Origin: Saprospiraceae bacterium
GTDB lineage: Bacteria; Bacteroidota; Bacteroidia; Chitinophagales; Saprospiraceae
Reading direction: 5' to 3'
Length of the DNA stretch: 8,499 nt
Assembly (NCBI GenBank): GCA_016787375.1
Contig: JAEUUM010000403.1
Coordinates: forward strand, 1 to 8,499
The notes under the pieces are model-generated. The model searched no databases, was not told where the DNA came from, and saw nothing but the letters and a program-made list of their open reading frames with translations. Position numbers and translations under genes: made by a program. Shown here piece after piece: positions 1 through 6,710 of this stretch. The stretch's first letter is position 1; each line of letters starts with the position of its first letter.

Positions 1-1186
1 TGTAAATCATTACTACCAATTATTGCAGTTTTGGTATTTAATAAGTTCTTTAACACCATGCCGAATTGTGCACCTATAATGTTGTTATTGATCAACTCAA
101 TTGCAGCACCATTGGTATTTAATACACTTATACCAACTGAATATGCATGAACAGTGTTTTGGTATTTACAATTAATTAATTTACAGCTTGTGTTTTCAAA
201 TGTTATCCCTAAAGCACAATTTGAAAATGTATTTGAATTGTATTTTCCAAGTCCTGTAACATTCACTATTGATGATTGACCCAACGCATTTTTTGAGTAA
301 ATGGCAATGCCATTTTTACTGGGAGATAAAAGGGATACAATTGCAATATTTGAAAAAGTACAATTTTCAATGTTAGCATCTGTATTGAAAAGCATGATAC
401 CATTAGTAAGGTTACTAAAGGTATTGGGAGATTTACCTTTTAGACCTATATTTAACAACTTTGAATTATGGATTTCAATAGCACATTTGGGCTTGTTATT
501 AAAATAACTATTACTCCCACTTAACAAAGTATTTGACCCATCAAATGAATTAGCATAGAATGCACTAAATATTGGTTCATTTTTTGCGCCTCCACTTGTA
601 GCAGGAATATAAAGACTAATGAAGTTTTTTGAGAAATAATTATTATTTAGAGATACTATTGCCTTTCCTCTAACAGATACTGCATATTCAGCATCTTGCA
701 CATTGCAACGATACAAGTTCAAAGTTGGATTATTTGTATTACTATTGTTCTCAAGACTTATACTATGCCAGCGGCTAGTACATCCTGAAAAATTTGTCGA
801 TGAACAATATAACTGACCATTATCTTTAATGAGTATTTTTGAATTAGGCTGCATAATTATATTGGAATAATCTGCAAAATAATAGCTAGTGGATCCATCA
901 ATTATTAGTGTTCCATTTATGCAAATGTTCTGTGCTTGAGTTTTTGAATTATTAACTGACAACAAGGGGTTACCTATTAAAGAGCTAAGATTTGTATTCG
1001 AATTGGCTGAACCAATACTTATATAACCATTCGGACAACATCCATTTTGAGAGTAAATATTATTAAGACCTATTATATTAACAATACCTATCAAAGAAAC
1101 CAAATTATATACTACCCCCCCCGCATTGAAGAAATTAAATTCTGTAATAATTTGAATTCTTTTAGGTAATTCTGTTTTGTTTTCAT
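1..1186 (-). CDS. Secreted parallel beta-helix repeat protein, N-terminal part; apparent -1 frameshift at a poly-G tract
   Basis: This is a large surface-type protein whose C-terminus lies beyond the left edge. The minus-strand frame is open from about 1352 to base 3. The likely start is ATG 1184-1186: an in-frame stop lies 12 nt upstream (1199-1201) and a promoter sits about 40 nt upstream. This start encodes 24 residues and then hits TAG at 1112-1114 after eight G (1115-1122). With nine (or six) G it would join the main frame and give a basic leader, a hydrophobic stretch (about residues 25-43) and a likely cleavage site after Tyr-Ser-Gln (about 47). The mature part opens with a Cys-Cys-Pro-Asn-Gly stretch. 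Repeated coils follow, rich in Asn, Ser, Ile and Gly, with recurring N-x-F/Y-x-N and G-I/A-x-I/V patterns typical of right-handed parallel beta-helices. The first in-frame ATG of the body is only at 852-854, too late to be the natural start. Family is inferred from composition and repeat pattern. Secretion by T9SS is possible, but no sorting domain is visible. Confidence 0.75.
1115..1122 (-). repeat. Homopolymeric G8 tract within the start of the beta-helix gene
   Basis: Eight consecutive C on the plus strand read as G8 on the coding strand, 21 complete codons after the ATG at 1184-1186. At this length the start frame ends in TAG at 1112-1114. One extra G, or two fewer, would join the start to the long beta-helix frame. 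It stands out as a long G:C run in a very AT-rich gene. It could be a slippage site, a fixed mutation or a sequencing error. Confidence 0.9.
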
Positions 1187-1224
1187 GACGGGCAGTTTTT
1201 AAGATTAGAAATAATAAACTCGCC

Positions 1225-1255
1225 GTAATATAGTGATTTTTAGGGTAGTTGTCAA
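1225..1255 (-). promoter_or_regulatory. Promoter of the beta-helix gene
   Basis: On the minus strand TTGACA (1250-1255) is followed after 17 nt by TATATT (1227-1232). Read as a Bacteroidota promoter, it is TTG, 20 nt, then TATATTAC, a partial match to TAnnTTTG. The ATG at 1186 lies about 38 nt past the -10-like box, giving a leader of roughly 30 nt. Its position supports the 1186 start over later starts. Confidence 0.55.
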
Positions 1256-1397
1256 GAGGAAAATGAGGTTTTGTCGGATTTTGGCAAAAATTGTTTTGAA
1301 ACTCTGGAATTGCTGAATCCCTACCCGCCACAAAAGGGGCTGAATCGCAGAATCATGGGTTTGTTTAATGGGTTAAGCGCAGATTCTTTACACCAAA

Positions 1398-1444
1398 ATT
1401 GGTCCACCAATATACCATGGTAAACTGTTTTACAAACCTTGGTA
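1398..1444. terminator. Tandem hairpins downstream of the HD-domain gene, possible terminator
   Basis: Two adjacent inverted repeats are visible. ATTGGT-CC-ACCAAT lies at 1398-1411 and on the minus strand is followed by TTTT. Next to it, an 8-bp arm with one mismatch (1413-1420 with 1437-1444) encloses a smaller TAAA/TTTA stem. They lie about 65 to 110 nt past the stop of the minus-strand HD gene, so transcription termination is plausible. A long T-run is missing, so a regulatory or chance origin remains possible. Confidence 0.35.
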
Positions 1445-1510
1445 AGAGTAGTTGAAAATCTAAAATTCCTTTTATGCTTCAAATTGTTTGTTACTAATTA
1501 ACGGGGGCAG

Positions 1511-2728
1511 CTACATCATCTTTGGTGCACAAATAAAATATTTAATTTTAATTTGGTCAATATCATAACCCAGATTCATTTGTGATACCCTTATAAGTTC
1601 GTCAGCTTTCGTAAGTATGTTTATTTCATCTTTTTTAATGGTATAGGCTTTATTTTGCTCTAGACCATATAACACCAAAAATTCAATTTCTTCGCTACTG
1701 GTTCCAAAATGCTCCATTACTTGTTGTTTCTTCAGATTGATGTAATCATCATCAAAGGCTTCGTCGCTCCACTCAAGTTTAAAAAGATTTCTGTTCATCA
1801 ATCCTGTTGACAGCATCCTCAGTACAAAATCATCAGACAACATGAATTTTTTGATTGCAAACGAAATATCGCTGTCATCCCATCCTGAGAATACATCCAG
1901 AAATGCCCTTTTGTCTTCCGGATAGGTCTTTCCAAGTTCTATCATCTTTTCAAACATTCCCCTTACCTCTTGGGGTATTGAAGATGATTTACCATTTTGC
2001 ATCAAATACTTGGCTCTTTTGATGGTGGAAATGAGCATTTGCTCAGCAGATAATACGGTTTTGTGCAGATATACTTGCCAATACATCAAGCGCCTGGATA
2101 CCAGAAACTTCTCGATGGAATAAATACCCTTTTCTTCAACCGCTAAATCCCCGTCTTTTACACAAAGCATCTTGATGATTCTATCATAACCAATTACACC
2201 TTCACTTACTCCAGTAAAAAAACTGTCGCGGTTGAGGTAATCCATTCTATCCATGTCTAATTGACCGGAAATTAGCTGATGTAAAAAAGGTTTTGAATAA
2301 CGATCATAAAATATTTCAATAGCCATCGCCAACTGGCCATCAAACTCTTCGTTTAACTGTTTCAAAAAGAAACCTGAAATCTCTTCGTGGTGCAAGTCGA
2401 TCAAAATATATTCAAGTGCATGTGAGAACGGACCGTGACCGATATCGTGAAGCAAAATTGCGATTTGTGTCGACAGGGCTTCCTCCTCTGTTATTTCGAC
2501 ACCCTTCATTTTGAGAACTTCCAAGGCTTGTTGCATAAGATGCAATGCACCAAGTGCATGATGAAAACGTGTATGTAAGGCTCCGGGATATACATAATGT
2601 GTCATCCCGAGTTGTTTGATGCGGCGCAACCTCTGGAAATACGGATGGTCAATAATTTTGAGTAAAATATTGTCCGGTATGGTGATAAATCCGTATACCG
2701 GATCATTGAATATTTTGATTTTTTTCAT
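1511..2728 (-). CDS. HD-domain phosphohydrolase, dNTPase/SAMHD1-like
   Basis: The 405-residue protein belongs to the HD superfamily of metal-dependent phosphohydrolases and resembles the YdhJ/SAMHD1-like branch, whose members cleave dNTPs or related nucleotides in the cytoplasm. The N-terminus carries the family's N-D-P-V-Y-G-F opening (residues 8-14) and F-Q-R-L-R-R (31-36). The metal-site residues are visible: H57 in the R-F-H-H-A-L-G motif (54-60), H94-D95 in L-L-H-D-I-G-H-G-P-F-S-H (92-103), and the acidic D158/D160 in L-D-M-D-R-M-D-Y (157-164). Length is normal and no catalytic residue appears missing. The ATG start lies 5 nt after a perfect TAnnTTTG box. The gene is monocistronic and divergent from porX. 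The exact substrate is not predictable: SAMHD1-like members vary and the allosteric residues were not checked. Confidence 0.87.
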   Translation of the reverse strand: MKKIKIFNDPVYGFITIPDNILLKIIDHPYFQRLRRIKQLGMTHYVYPGALHTRFHHALGALHLMQQALEVLKMKGVEITEEEALSTQIAILLHDIGHGPFSHALEYILIDLHHEEISGFFLKQLNEEFDGQLAMAIEIFYDRYSKPFLHQLISGQLDMDRMDYLNRDSFFTGVSEGVIGYDRIIKMLCVKDGDLAVEEKGIYSIEKFLVSRRLMYWQVYLHKTVLSAEQMLISTIKRAKYLMQNGKSSSIPQEVRGMFEKMIELGKTYPEDKRAFLDVFSGWDDSDISFAIKKFMLSDDFVLRMLSTGLMNRNLFKLEWSDEAFDDDYINLKKQQVMEHFGTSSEEIEFLVLYGLEQNKAYTIKKDEINILTKADELIRVSQMNLGYDIDQIKIKYFICAPKMM

Positions 2729-2733
2729 TGATC

Positions 2734-2741
2734 CAAATTTA
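2734..2741 (-). promoter_or_regulatory. -7 promoter box (TAAATTTG) of the HD-domain gene
   Basis: The minus strand reads TAAATTTG, a perfect match to the Bacteroidota TAnnTTTG element. It ends only 5 nt before the ATG at 2726-2728, so if used it would give a leaderless or near-leaderless mRNA. No clear TTG -33 element lies 19-21 nt upstream. The box overlaps one arm of a GGATCA/TGATCC inverted repeat (2700-2705 and 2729-2734). Confidence 0.4.
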
Positions 2742-2802
2742 TGAAATAATAATGCACATATTCTAAACGTTTTAATCCAACTTTAAAAAAAAGCATAAAA
2801 AT

Positions 2803-4362
2803 ATGGAGCGTATTAAAATTCTTTGGGCAGATGATGAAATAGACCTTTTAAAACCCCAGCAGATTTTTCTGGAACAAAAAGGCTATGAAGTCATAACTGT
2901 AACCAATGGCTATGATGCGATTGAAGAGTGCAGCGACCAAAAGAATTTTGATGTGGTTTTTCTGGATGAATCTATGCCCGGGCTGTCAGGACTCGAAACG
3001 CTCTCCAAAATCAAGGAACAATTTCCTCAGCTACCGGTGGTTATGATCACAAAGAACGAAGCCGAAACAATTATGGATGAAGCCATAGGATCGCAAATAT
3101 CTGACTACCTGATTAAACCGGTAAACCCAAACCAGATTTTGTTAACCCTAAAAAAAATAATAGATAACAAACGTTTGGTACACACCAAAACATCTTCTGA
3201 CTATCAGCAGGAGTTTAGGCAGATTTTCATGGATATCAACAGTGGTCTTAATTTCAAAGAGTGGTCTGAAATCTATAAAAAAATAATTGGTTGGGAGCTG
3301 AAGCTCGATGCCGTCAACAGCACCGATATGGCAGAAATACTGTCAACACAAAAAGCTGAGGCGAACACAGAATTTTCAAAATACATCATAGATCATTATG
3401 AAGACTGGGTGAATGACAAGGTAAGCGATATACCGGTTATGTCCAATACCCTGATGCGTAAAAAGGTATTTCCAAACTTAAAAGATGATGTTCCAACCAT
3501 TGTTCTGCTTCTTGACAACCTTCGATTCGATCAGTGGAAAACGATTCAACCGATCATAACGGAATTATTCAGAATAGAGGAAGAGGATACTTTTTTTAGC
3601 ATTCTTCCTACTTCTACTCAATACAGTCGAAATGCAATCTTTGCCGGAATGATGCCACTTGAAATTGAAAAAAGGCATCCACAATGGTGGAAAAATGATG
3701 TTGATGAAGGGGGAAAAAATTTGCACGAAAGCGAATTATTGGACGAATTGATCAAAAAAAGTTTCCGAAAAGACATCAAATCGGAATACATCAAGGTTAC
3801 AAATGTAGCGGTTGGCAAAACCTTACAGGACAATATGCTGAACTACCTGAACAACAATTTGACTGTGATCGTTTACAATTTCATTGACATGTTGAGTCAC
3901 GCAAGAACCGAAATGGAGGTACTCAAAGAACTTGCAGGTGATGAAACGGCATATCGTTCTTTAACTAAATCATGGTTTATTCATTCACCTCTCTGGGCTG
4001 CTTTACAAAAGATAGCCGGTAAAGATGTTCAGCTGATTGTAACCACTGACCATGGAACCATACGAGTTAAAAATCCGACCAAAGTAGTGGGAGACAAAGA
4101 GACGACTACCAATCTGAGGTACAAGGTAGGCAGAAATCTTCAGTATGAAAAAAGAGATGTTTTTGAATTAAAAGACCCAAAAAAAGGACTTTTACCCACA
4201 CCTAATATCAGTTCGACATTTATTTTCGCAAAAAATGATCTGTTCTTTTTGTATCCTAATAATTATAACCACTATCACAATTATTACAAGAACACATTTC
4301 AGCACGGAGGTATTTCACTGGAAGAAGTAATATGCCCTATTGTGAGATTATCCGGCAAATAG
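2803..4362 (+). CDS. porX: PorX-type response regulator with PglZ phosphodiesterase domain (T9SS regulator)
   Basis: PorX is the cytoplasmic regulator that, usually with sensor kinase PorY, controls type IX secretion genes in Bacteroidota. Residues 1-120 form a receiver domain with the full set: acidic pocket D10-D11-E12, phosphoacceptor D55 in F-L-D-E-S-M-P-G, T83 and K105-P106. A linking helical region follows. From about residue 225 to the end is a PglZ, alkaline-phosphatase-like domain. Its expected metal and active-site residues are present: D238 in L-L-L-D-N-L-R-F-D, the T270/T272 pair in L-P-T-S-T-Q-Y-S-R, D362 and H366 in F-I-D-M-L-S-H, D416-H417 in T-T-D-H-G-T, and H501 in F-Q-H-G-G. 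At 519 residues it matches the family length and looks intact. No porY or T9SS structural gene is adjacent. The gene diverges from the HD-domain gene (74-nt gap) and converges on a membrane-protein gene with a 4-nt gap. Confidence 0.95.
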   Translation: MERIKILWADDEIDLLKPQQIFLEQKGYEVITVTNGYDAIEECSDQKNFDVVFLDESMPGLSGLETLSKIKEQFPQLPVVMITKNEAETIMDEAIGSQISDYLIKPVNPNQILLTLKKIIDNKRLVHTKTSSDYQQEFRQIFMDINSGLNFKEWSEIYKKIIGWELKLDAVNSTDMAEILSTQKAEANTEFSKYIIDHYEDWVNDKVSDIPVMSNTLMRKKVFPNLKDDVPTIVLLLDNLRFDQWKTIQPIITELFRIEEEDTFFSILPTSTQYSRNAIFAGMMPLEIEKRHPQWWKNDVDEGGKNLHESELLDELIKKSFRKDIKSEYIKVTNVAVGKTLQDNMLNYLNNNLTVIVYNFIDMLSHARTEMEVLKELAGDETAYRSLTKSWFIHSPLWAALQKIAGKDVQLIVTTDHGTIRVKNPTKVVGDKETTTNLRYKVGRNLQYEKRDVFELKDPKKGLLPTPNISSTFIFAKNDLFFLYPNNYNHYHNYYKNTFQHGGISLEEVICPIVRLSGK

Positions 4363-4366
4363 GCTG

Positions 4367-4810
4367 TTACCTGTAAAGTTGTGAGAGAATTTCATGGGCT
4401 TTAAAAAAATGGTCGTATCTGACTCTGTCCGGCACAAATCCAAAGCGGTTGCCAAAAACACCTTTGCCTGTCAGGTAGACACGTACAATCTTGCGGCTTA
4501 AAAATTTGTTTTCGGTGATTCTTTCAATTTGATCAAAAGAATATTTGGCCGTTTTGAAGTAGTTCGATACATAGACATACTGATCGTCCATATCCACTCT
4601 TTTCAACTTCCATAAAGTCCGTGAAAACAAAAGTGCTCCCAATACAAACGCAAGACCAAAAATGAGTTTGTTGGTTAACAACTCACTCTGATCATAATTT
4701 TCGAGATTGCTCAACCAAAAAATCAGGTTGCCAAGGCCAAAAAAAACAAGGTAAAATGTTGGGAAAAAAACCTTCCAAAAAAGGCTCCAGGAGCTTGATA
4801 TTTGATTCAT
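4367..4810 (-). CDS. Small two-helix membrane protein with possible PH-like C-terminal domain
   Basis: I do not recognise this family by name. I choose the ATG at 4808-4810 (147 residues), 7 nt after the tatC stop. A longer reading from 4888 would overlap tatC by 71 nt. Two hydrophobic helices are visible, about residues 9-33 (rich in Phe and Leu) and 47-65. The last roughly 75 residues are soluble, with alternating strand-like segments and a D-D-Q-Y-V-Y-V-S-N then Y-S-F-D-Q-I-E-R-I pattern. This resembles bacterial PH-like domains attached to paired membrane helices, a weak, fold-level guess. It most likely sits in the inner membrane and is co-transcribed with tatC. A functional link to Tat export is not established. 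Its stop lies 4 nt from the porX stop, leaving no room for a terminator between them. Confidence 0.75.
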   Translation of the reverse strand: MNQISSSWSLFWKVFFPTFYLVFFGLGNLIFWLSNLENYDQSELLTNKLIFGLAFVLGALLFSRTLWKLKRVDMDDQYVYVSNYFKTAKYSFDQIERITENKFLSRKIVRVYLTGKGVFGNRFGFVPDRVRYDHFFKAHEILSQLYR

Positions 4811-4817
4811 ATTATTT

Positions 4818-5645
4818 TTATTCGCTTGCCTCAGCAAGTTTTTGTTTTCTTTTATATTCTCTGGTGCACACCAATATGCTGACTTCATACAACAATAATA
4901 GTGGGAAACACACTAAAAGCTGACTTAAAACATCTGGAGGCGTAATAACTCCAGCTGCTATTACGATCAGCACGACAGCATGTCTTCGGTACTTTCGCAG
5001 AAAGGAAGGTGTAATAACGCCTATCTTGGTCATAAAAAATAAAATAACAGGCAACTCAAACACCAGCCCGATTGGCAAGGTAAACATGGTCATGTAGCTG
5101 ATATAAGATGATAAGGTCGGCATATTAATGGCACCAACCGTGTAACCTGCCAAAAAAGCGATACTGAAAGGCGCCATTACGAAATACCCAAAGCATACTC
5201 CCAAAATAAACAAAGCAGCGCAAATGAGGACAATACCACTCACAGCATCCTGTTCTTTTTTATATAACCCCGGCTTGACAAATTTCCAGATCTCATAAAG
5301 GATATAAGGTGAAGCCAAAATTACTCCGAGCCATACGCCAACATACATACTTTCTGTAAATTGCTCGCCTAGTTCCCGGGTGACGAGATCAAATTTTGGA
5401 GGAGTGTAGCAAAAATTTGGCCCTAGCTTACATAATAACTTAAAAGTTATAAAATCCTGACTTTTGGGTGCAAGTATAATATTGGCAAATACCCAGTCCT
5501 GAAATGAAAAAACTATTCCACCTCCAACACAGATGGCAATAGCTGAGCGAAAAAGATGCCACCTCAATGCCTCGAGGTGATCAAGAAAACTCATTTCTTT
5601 GCCAGTCTCATCTAGCTTGTCAACATCTACCTGATCTAATGCCAT
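4818..5645 (-). CDS. tatC: Sec-independent (twin-arginine) protein translocase subunit TatC
   Basis: TatC is the inner-membrane receptor that recognises twin-arginine signal peptides and, with TatA-type subunits, exports folded proteins. The 275-residue protein shows the N-terminal cytoplasmic signature F-L-D-H-L-E-A-L-R (20-28), with E25 matching the signal-peptide-binding glutamate. Six membrane segments are visible at about 33-55, 100-122, 135-165, 182-207, 220-235 and 241-260. The F-E-L-P motif (E197) and the highly conserved V-I-T-P-P-D-V-L-S-Q (233-242) confirm the family. The first periplasmic loop (about 56-99) contains C72 and C79, which could pair in the periplasm. The ATG start lies 14 nt past a TAnnTTTG box. 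No tatA or tatB is adjacent, as is common where tat genes are scattered. It is followed after 7 nt by a small membrane-protein gene. Confidence 0.95.
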   Translation of the reverse strand: MALDQVDVDKLDETGKEMSFLDHLEALRWHLFRSAIAICVGGGIVFSFQDWVFANIILAPKSQDFITFKLLCKLGPNFCYTPPKFDLVTRELGEQFTESMYVGVWLGVILASPYILYEIWKFVKPGLYKKEQDAVSGIVLICAALFILGVCFGYFVMAPFSIAFLAGYTVGAINMPTLSSYISYMTMFTLPIGLVFELPVILFFMTKIGVITPSFLRKYRRHAVVLIVIAAGVITPPDVLSQLLVCFPLLLLYEVSILVCTREYKRKQKLAEASE

Positions 5646-5659
5646 AATTTTTGAAAATG

Positions 5660-5667
5660 CAAAGTTA
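5660..5667 (-). promoter_or_regulatory. -7 promoter box (TAACTTTG) of tatC
   Basis: The minus strand reads TAACTTTG, a perfect TAnnTTTG match, ending 14 nt before the tatC ATG. No TTG element is seen at the expected 19-21-nt distance upstream, so the call rests on one box and its position. Confidence 0.4.
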
Positions 5668-5745
5668 ATACGTCTTGGTATTTGACAGATAAAAACATCT
5701 AATTATTAACAAGGCTTTAATTTTTTGTACCAAAACTCTTTGGGT

Positions 5746-5772
5746 CCTCAACCTAAATCATCATTGTTGAGG
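5746..5772. promoter_or_regulatory. 7-bp inverted repeat in the divergent tatC region, possible operator
   Basis: CCTCAAC (5746-5752) and GTTGAGG (5766-5772) are perfect complements separated by 13 nt, in the middle of the 202-nt region between divergent tatC and the gene at 5848. They lie about 75 nt before the plus-strand gene. A regulator-binding site or an RNA hairpin would both fit. There is no T-run to suggest a terminator, and no regulator gene lies beside it. Confidence 0.3.
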
Positions 5773-5847
5773 TGATAAATAAATTTTAAATATCAAAAAC
5801 TAAAAACTTACCGTTAATTACGCCAATTTTGTAAAAACATTTAAAAA

Positions 5848-6243
5848 ATGATCAGAGGCATTTTCAAAAAAATACTAATTGCACTATCCATAATTATATT
5901 GCTCTGGATTTTGGTTGGCTCCTATTTCGTTTTTTTAGGGTCATACTCAGATGGCTACCGAATCGGAACCGTCATTAAGCTCTCAAAAAAAGGGTATATT
6001 TTCAAGACTTATGAAGGGCAACTAAATCTGGAGTTTTTTCCCGCAGCAGGCAAAACAAATAATCAACAATCAAATATCTGGGACTTTTCGGTAGCTGACA
6101 AAGAGGTTGCATCCGGCATTGAACTTGCCAATGATCACGGCAAAAGGGTTAAGTTATACTATGATGAAAAATACTACCGGCTTCCCTGGGTTGGTGAAAC
6201 CAAATATGTAGTGAATAAAGTTGAAGAGCTTCCATCCAACTAA
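5848..6243 (+). CDS. Conserved single-pass membrane protein of unknown function
   Basis: A 131-residue protein with one N-terminal membrane helix (about 9-31), preceded by a short basic stretch (R3, K7, K8), so the rest probably lies in the periplasm. The soluble part carries S-D-G-Y-R-I-G-T-V-I-K-L-S-K-K-G (34-49) followed by I-F-K-T-Y-E-G-Q-L (51-59). From memory, this resembles a small Bacteroidota family sometimes labelled a 6-phosphogluconate dehydrogenase. I see no nucleotide-binding or dehydrogenase motif, so that label would be misleading. The ATG is preceded by a near-consensus box CAATTTTG (5824-5831). It ends 5 nt before the phosphatase gene, so the two are probably one transcript. 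Function is unknown. Confidence 0.8.
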   Translation: MIRGIFKKILIALSIIILLWILVGSYFVFLGSYSDGYRIGTVIKLSKKGYIFKTYEGQLNLEFFPAAGKTNNQQSNIWDFSVADKEVASGIELANDHGKRVKLYYDEKYYRLPWVGETKYVVNKVEELPSN

Positions 6244-6248
6244 TTGCC

Positions 6249-6710
6249 ATGAGAATATTGATGGTATGTTTGGGCAATATATGCAGGTCACCACTTGCAG
6301 AAGGTATTTTATTAAATGCCATTAGAAACAAAAAACTCAACTGGACAGTAGACAGTGCAGGCACAAGTGGCTGGCATGCAGGCGAATACCCTGATCAAAG
6401 ATCCATAAGAATAGCAGCTCAAAACGGAATTGACATCACCTATCAACGTTCCAGAAAAATTGTACCTGAGGATTTTGAAAATTTTGATCTTATTCTGGCA
6501 ATGGACAAACAAAATCTCTCAGACTTAAAGACTTATTTCGGCACAAACGAAAATAATGACGAAAAAATCAGACATATCACCGAGTTTTCCACCCTACATT
6601 CAGGCAAGGACATTCCAGACCCTTATTATGATGACAACGGCTTCGAAAAGGTTTACCGAATGCTGGAAAATTGTATAAATGGGCTAATAGAAATAGCTGA
6701 TGACCATTAA
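6249..6710 (+). CDS. Low-molecular-weight protein-tyrosine phosphatase
   Basis: This cytoplasmic enzyme removes phosphate from phosphotyrosine, and in bacteria often from autophosphorylating tyrosine kinases of polysaccharide export. The 153-residue protein has the N-terminal P-loop V-C-L-G-N-I-C-R-S-P, with nucleophile C7, second cysteine C12 and phosphate-binding R13. The general acid D124 lies in the D-P-Y-Y motif (124-127). The helical segment V-D-S-A-G-T-S-G-W-H (34-43) and the L-I-L-A-M-D stretch before residue 90 are also typical. Length is normal. No tyrosine kinase or capsule gene lies in the window, so the target is unknown. The ATG follows the upstream membrane-protein stop by 5 nt. 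Its own stop overlaps the clpS stop by 4 nt on the opposite strand. Confidence 0.95.
   Translation: MRILMVCLGNICRSPLAEGILLNAIRNKKLNWTVDSAGTSGWHAGEYPDQRSIRIAAQNGIDITYQRSRKIVPEDFENFDLILAMDKQNLSDLKTYFGTNENNDEKIRHITEFSTLHSGKDIPDPYYDDNGFEKVYRMLENCINGLIEIADDH

Larger units (their letters stand above)
1187..1510. other. Intergenic region between the HD-domain gene and the beta-helix gene
   Basis: About 324 nt lie between the stop of the HD-domain gene and the ATG of the beta-helix gene. The half near 1225-1255 holds the promoter listed separately. The half near the HD gene has a cluster of inverted repeats (1398-1444). An 8-nt direct repeat GCTGAATC occurs at 1312-1319 and 1339-1346. I see no convincing protein-coding frame or tRNA here. 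Confidence 0.6.

Noticed and set aside
301..507. A 68-codon plus-strand frame starting with ATG
   Set aside because: It lies antisense inside the clearly coding minus-strand beta-helix frame. Its product has no recognisable features, and it has no promoter box or neighbours.
3618..3833. A 71-codon minus-strand frame
   Set aside because: It is antisense to the PglZ domain of porX, whose conserved active-site residues show the plus strand is coding.
4811..4888. Extended N-terminus for the small membrane protein, starting at 4888
   Set aside because: It would overlap the conserved tatC coding sequence by 71 nt. The ATG at 4808-4810 gives a normal membrane-protein start just after the tatC stop.
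6149..6512. Two short minus-strand frames (6149-6364 and 6312-6512)
   Set aside because: They overlap the well-supported phosphatase gene and the end of its upstream neighbour, and carry no family motifs.
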